Position numbers and translations under genes: made by a program. A stretch of 60,000 nucleotides of DNA from Anaeramoeba ignava (lineage: Eukaryota; Metamonada; Anaeramoebidae): NCBI GenBank assembly GCA_028826165.1, contig JAPDFW010000011.1:1-60000 (forward strand), read 5' to 3'. This document shows positions 56,441-60,000 of this stretch, one piece after another. Every line of letters begins with the position of its first letter. Position 1 is the stretch's first letter. The notes beneath the pieces were generated by a model. That model was not told where the DNA came from. It did not search any database and worked only from the letters and a program-made list of their open reading frames with translations.

Positions 56441-59232
56441 CTATTTTTTTTGCTTAATTTTCTCAAAAAAATTCATTATTGTCTTTGTTGTTTTATCTTC
56501 AATCTCCTTTTTCTTTGTTTTGTTCTTCAAAAAATTATAAATTGTTTTCTCTTCAACTCGAATTCTTTTTGTTGGGAATAATCCAAATCTTGAAGAATTT
56601 GATCCTAAAATCTCTGAAAAATTCTCTTTTGTTTCTTCTTCTCCAAAATCTTCTTCAAGATTTCCCACTTTCTCATTTATTAATCCAATAAATTCTCTTC
56701 CATTTTCTTCTTTAATCCACGCGAATTCCTTTTTCATCTCTTCTACTTTTTCAAAAGAAAGTATTTCCTCAATACTCTTTTTAGAAAGAAGTGATTGAAC
56801 TGCAAATTCATTAAACATTGGAAAATTCAAAAGAATTTGTTCTTCCTTTTGTTTTGTTAAAATTTTAAGAATTTAAAATGAATAAAATTAAAAAAAAAAT
56901 AAACTTACTTTAGATTCAAATTCTTGGAGAAATCCATTTATTTTTTCCTATTTGTAAAAAAATTTTTTAAATCATTTTAAAAGTAAATTTTTGATTTTTA
57001 CTTAATTCACTTACTTCATTAAATCTTGAATTTTCTTCCTTTTCACTTTCACTAATAGATCTAATCATTCCTGCTAATTGAATTTCAGAAAAAACATATC
57101 TAATTTTCACACTTATTTTTGTCTCAGAAAGAGTGAGAAGAAGAAGGAATGATGTAAAATCTGTTCTCCATTGTTGATCAAGAAAAATCCATTCTTCTTT
57201 TTTTTTTCCACAATCAAAAATTATCCAAATATTATCAAATCCATATTGGAAACGGTCTTCAATAACTAAATTAAGCCAATCCTTAACAAACCTTAATTTG
57301 TTAAGTTTTTGAATTATCACTCCTGTTGTTTCATTTACAATTAAATCTATATTTTCAAGTTTAAATTCTCTTTCGATAAACTTCATATTGAAAGAATTTT
57401 CCAATAATTTTCTTAATCGGTAATTCTGAATAAAAGCTTCTCCAGCAAGAACAGAAATTTGTTTTGAAAGATCAAATAAGCGAATAAATTCTTCAAAGTA
57501 TTTTCTTGATTCTATTTCTTCTATTTTGTCTTCTTCCTTTTGTTTCTTTTTTTTGTTGTGATAAATTGTGAATAGGAATATTTTTGCTTGAAAAATTTTT
57601 TCCGGAAACAAAATTATCACTTTTTCCTCTAATTTTCATAAATTGTTGGAGTAATTGAGAAGGATTATCTTGTTGATTAAATTTATTTTGTTGATTAAAT
57701 TTATCTTGTTGATTAAATTTATCTTGTTGATTAAATTTATCTTCTTGATTAAATTTATCTTCTTGATTAAATTTATCTTCTTGATTAAATTTATCTTCTT
57801 CTTGATTAAATTTATCTTCTTGATTAAATTTATCTTCTTGATTAAATTTATCTTCTTGATTAAATTTATCTTCTTCAAATTCTTCGAAATACCCTGAATA
57901 TTTTGTCCTTTCCTTTCCATTTCTTATTTCAAATTCTTCAAAATTCCAAAAATCAAAATGAATAAAAAAATTCACAACATGAATTTGGATTTGTTCAAGT
58001 GTTTTTCTCTTGAATTCAAAATAACTCCTTCCTTCATCTCCTTCTCCAAATTGAATTTTCAAGAATAAACTTTTTTCAGAATATTTCCCTTCTTTATATC
58101 CAAATTTTTCCTTAGAAGACAAGGAAAATAGCAAAGGAAGAACAGGAGAAGGAAGAAAACTCAATGAATTCTCATTAAATCGAGTTTCATCAATCCATAA
58201 TTTCTTTCTAAAAAGTTCAAATTTCTCCGATTCAACTCCACTAAAAATTTCTTGCTTTGGAACCTTTCGAGAATTGAGAATATTTGGAGAATTTTGTCTT
58301 GATACAATCCAAAAATCTCGTAATCTGTTTTTCATTTCTAAATGTTGATTGGCAAGAATTTCAATTGCTGGTTCTTCAATTTCGCCAATAAATTCTTCTT
58401 CCATCATTTCTTCATCTGTTTCTAAAGAAACAAAACCATTATTTTCATCTCTTTCTACCTTATTTGAATAACTAAAATCCAAACTGAAATTATCAAGTAT
58501 ATTTTCTTCATTAAATTGGTATTTAATCGGAATTTGATTTTGTAAAATGAGATCCTTTTTTTTCAATAGAGGAATAATGTTTGAAAAAGAATAATTGAGT
58601 TGATTTAAATCAAAAAAATTTTCCAAAGCAACATAAAAAAGTGGATCCAAGTTTTCAATTTTCACTTCTTCTTCTTCTTCTTCTTCTTTAAAAATCTCTA
58701 TTAAATTTGTTGTTTTGTGATTTTGATCAAAAGAATATAAACTTGAGAAAGTGAAACAGAAATCTGTTGAATAAAAAGAGTCAGGAGTTAAAGAAGTGAT
58801 TACTGGAAGTGCTAATTCTTTTTTCATTTTGGGAAGTAAATCTATTTGGGAAATTTTGCTTAAATTATCTAAAACAGGAAGATCTGAAAATTCTTCAATT
58901 TCTTGATTCATTTCAATTTCAAAATCTTCTTCATTTTCATTTTCAAATTCATTTTCAAATTCATTTTCATTTTTAAACTCTATTCTGAATTCTTCATTAA
59001 ATTTATTAAAAATTTTCTTTTTTTCCAAGTTTTGAATTGTTTTTGGTTTCATTTCCTCAAAACAACTTTTAATTTCTTTCCATTTTGATTTAGAATTAAA
59101 AGAAAAAATGGAAGAAATTTTTGGAAAATGAATAAATGAAACTTGCATTGCATTTTGAACTTCTTTTTCTTCAATTTCTTCAAAAAAATTATTTTGAAAA
59201 AAAGAAAAAAGTGGAACAAAATTTCTTTTCAT
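56441..59232 (-). CDS. XPF-like inactive-nuclease/HhH protein, likely SHOC1/ZIP2-type meiotic factor
   Basis: Exons (minus) 59232-57610, 57545-57015, 56947-56909 (39 nt) and 56845-56441; all phase 0; 865 aa. The 64-nt first intron (GTTTCC...AAAAG) removes what otherwise looks like a frameshift. The N-terminal 500 residues are acidic and include a (EDKFNQ)n run coded by an 18-bp repeat. Residues about 560-720 look like the XPF nuclease fold (IQNYRLRKLLENSFNMKFIE, DLIVNETTGVIIQKLNKL, RFQYGFDNIWIIFD, SFLLLLTLSETKISVKIRYV) without the ERKxxxD catalytic motif. A helix-hairpin-helix-like segment follows (LNFPMFNEFAVQSLLSKKSI). A dead XPF fold plus HhH fits SHOC1/ZIP2, which promote meiotic crossovers. 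FANCM- or FAAP24-like proteins are alternatives. Confidence 0.65.
57655..57880 (-). repeat. 18-bp coding repeat (EDKFNQ / QDKFNQ)
   Basis: About 13 copies of GATTAAATTTATCTTCTT and its TTGTTG variant, encoding DKFNQE/DKFNQQ in the SHOC1-like protein. One copy has an extra codon. Confidence 0.9.
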
Positions 59233-59393
59233 TTTTAAAAAAGAAAAAATAATTTAATATTTTTTTGATCAAATTTTTTAATTAAATAAGAAAAAAGAAA
59301 AGAAAAGAAAAGAAAAGAAAAGAAAAACATTTTGACTTTGATTTTATTGAAAAAAAAAAAGAAAAAAATAAAAAACAAAATTGATTAAAATGA

Positions 59394-60000
59394 TTAAATT
59401 TTTTGAAGAAAAAATCCCATTGCTTTTTTATAGTTTCTTTCTTCTTTTGTAGTCATTCTATCAACAAACCATTGAGCAGAAGAAGTTCTTTTATGATATC
59501 TTCTATTTTTCTTATTAAAAACTATACCCAAGTCACAAGTAGTAATTGAGTGGAAAAATAGAATCAGGATCGATTGTTTGTTGAAGAATCAAATTTTCAT
59601 GAAGTTTAGGTTTTAAAGCCCATTTAGGGATTTTCTTTCCGTTATGAGAATCATCATTTGAAGTGAGATCATCTGAATCGTAATTAGAAGATTCAGAACT
59701 ATCATGATCAGTCATTTGATATTCTAAATCGTCTGCGTTGGAATTTGAGTATGATTCTGAATCACTATCTGAATCTATGTCTGAATCTGCGTAAAATTTC
59801 AGTGAATTGGAAAGAAAAGGACAACTTTGTGGAACTTGTTTGATTTCTTGTTTTTTTTGTATGTCTTGTTTTTGTTGAATTTCTTCTTCTTTTTCTGAAT
59901 TTTCTGAAGGATGATAAGAATCTTCTGAATCATCTGAATCATCAATCAAAACTTCATATTTGCTGTCTTGTTGCTGTTGAATTTCTTCTTCTTTTTCTGA
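59394..60000 (-). CDS. INCENP-like protein, C-terminal part (runs off the window)
   Basis: Partial: the frame enters from the right edge and ends at 59394-59396. It is acidic and Ser/Glu-rich, then has an IN-box: KIPKWALKPKLHENLILQQT, DPDSIF, then NKKNRRYHKRTSSAQWF and a short tail. The IN-box binds and activates Aurora B in the chromosomal passenger complex. The frame breaks between DPDSIF and the RTSSAQW part, at an A run (59554-59558, given strand). Removing one base joins them as DPDSIFHSITTCDLGIVFNK. Without that change the protein would stop 5 residues after IF and lose the TSS motif whose phosphorylation activates Aurora. Confidence 0.75.

Noticed and set aside
57546..57609. Frameshift in an A run of the SHOC1-like gene
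   Set aside because: A 64-nt GT-AG intron ending in that A run explains the frame change with all other introns also in phase 0.

Overview
This is nuclear DNA of a very AT-rich eukaryotic microbe using the standard code. Evidence: spliceosomal introns in most genes (5' GTAAGT/GTAAAT/GTTTGT, 3' AG, mostly 55-110 nt), eukaryote-only proteins (gamma-tubulin, dynamitin, PLAA/Doa1, RUVBL1, TFIIH p44, EXO1, INCENP, RhoGEF, VPS9, BTB-TLDc) and a nuclear tRNA-Ala. TLDc, PAS, BTB and RhoGEF proteins, ankyrin repeats of the TPLHYLC...SIT type and a TCATTTTT motif like the metamonad initiator suggest an amoeboid or flagellate metamonad such as Anaeramoeba. That taxonomic placement is inference. About 18 genes are supported; spliced models were checked for reading-frame phase at every junction unless noted.

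Layout. 1-6.9 kb has no recognisable gene and holds a satellite of about 145 bp in about 28 copies. 6.9-11.1 kb (-) is a RING-kinase-ankyrin gene whose ankyrin half is split by 27 candidate single-codon (3-nt) exons. 11.3-15.0 kb is a divergent BTB-TLDc/VPS9 pair. 15.1-19.2 kb holds dynamitin and a PAS protein cut by a 1.26-kb satellite intron. 19.3-25.1 kb is a tandem duplication of PLAA. 25.2-26.4 kb (-) is a minisatellite-encoded protein, divergent from EXO1 (26.5-30.5 kb). 30.5-32.1 kb is a repeat array carrying truncated tRNA-Ala 3' ends and ending in the intact tRNA. 32.2-35.2 kb holds a BAP31-like protein, a seven-TM protein and a small coiled-coil protein. 35.6-37.0 kb is another satellite. 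37.2-42.4 kb is a tandem DH-PH RhoGEF. 42.5-48.8 kb is a divergent pair: a membrane coiled-coil protein and a WD40 protein with a 2.4-kb satellite intron. 49.3-50.6 kb is a cysteine-rich protein with 9- and 12-nt exons. 51.0-53.4 kb is gamma-tubulin with a damaged 5' region. 53.6-56.4 kb holds RUVBL1 and TFIIH p44. 56.4-59.2 kb (-) is a SHOC1/ZIP2-like XPF-fold protein, and INCENP (-) runs off the right edge.

There is no operon-like functional cluster. Themes are genome maintenance and meiosis (EXO1, SHOC1-like, RUVBL1, TFIIH), microtubules and division (gamma-tubulin, dynamitin, INCENP), small-GTPase signalling (RhoGEF, VPS9) and ubiquitin/Cdc48 (PLAA x2, RING-kinase). Nearly every start codon is preceded by TCATTTTT, usually 20-75 bp upstream. 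Three divergent pairs share promoters of 112, 109 and 107 bp. Several reading-frame breaks lie in homopolymers or short repeats, so some may be assembly errors.
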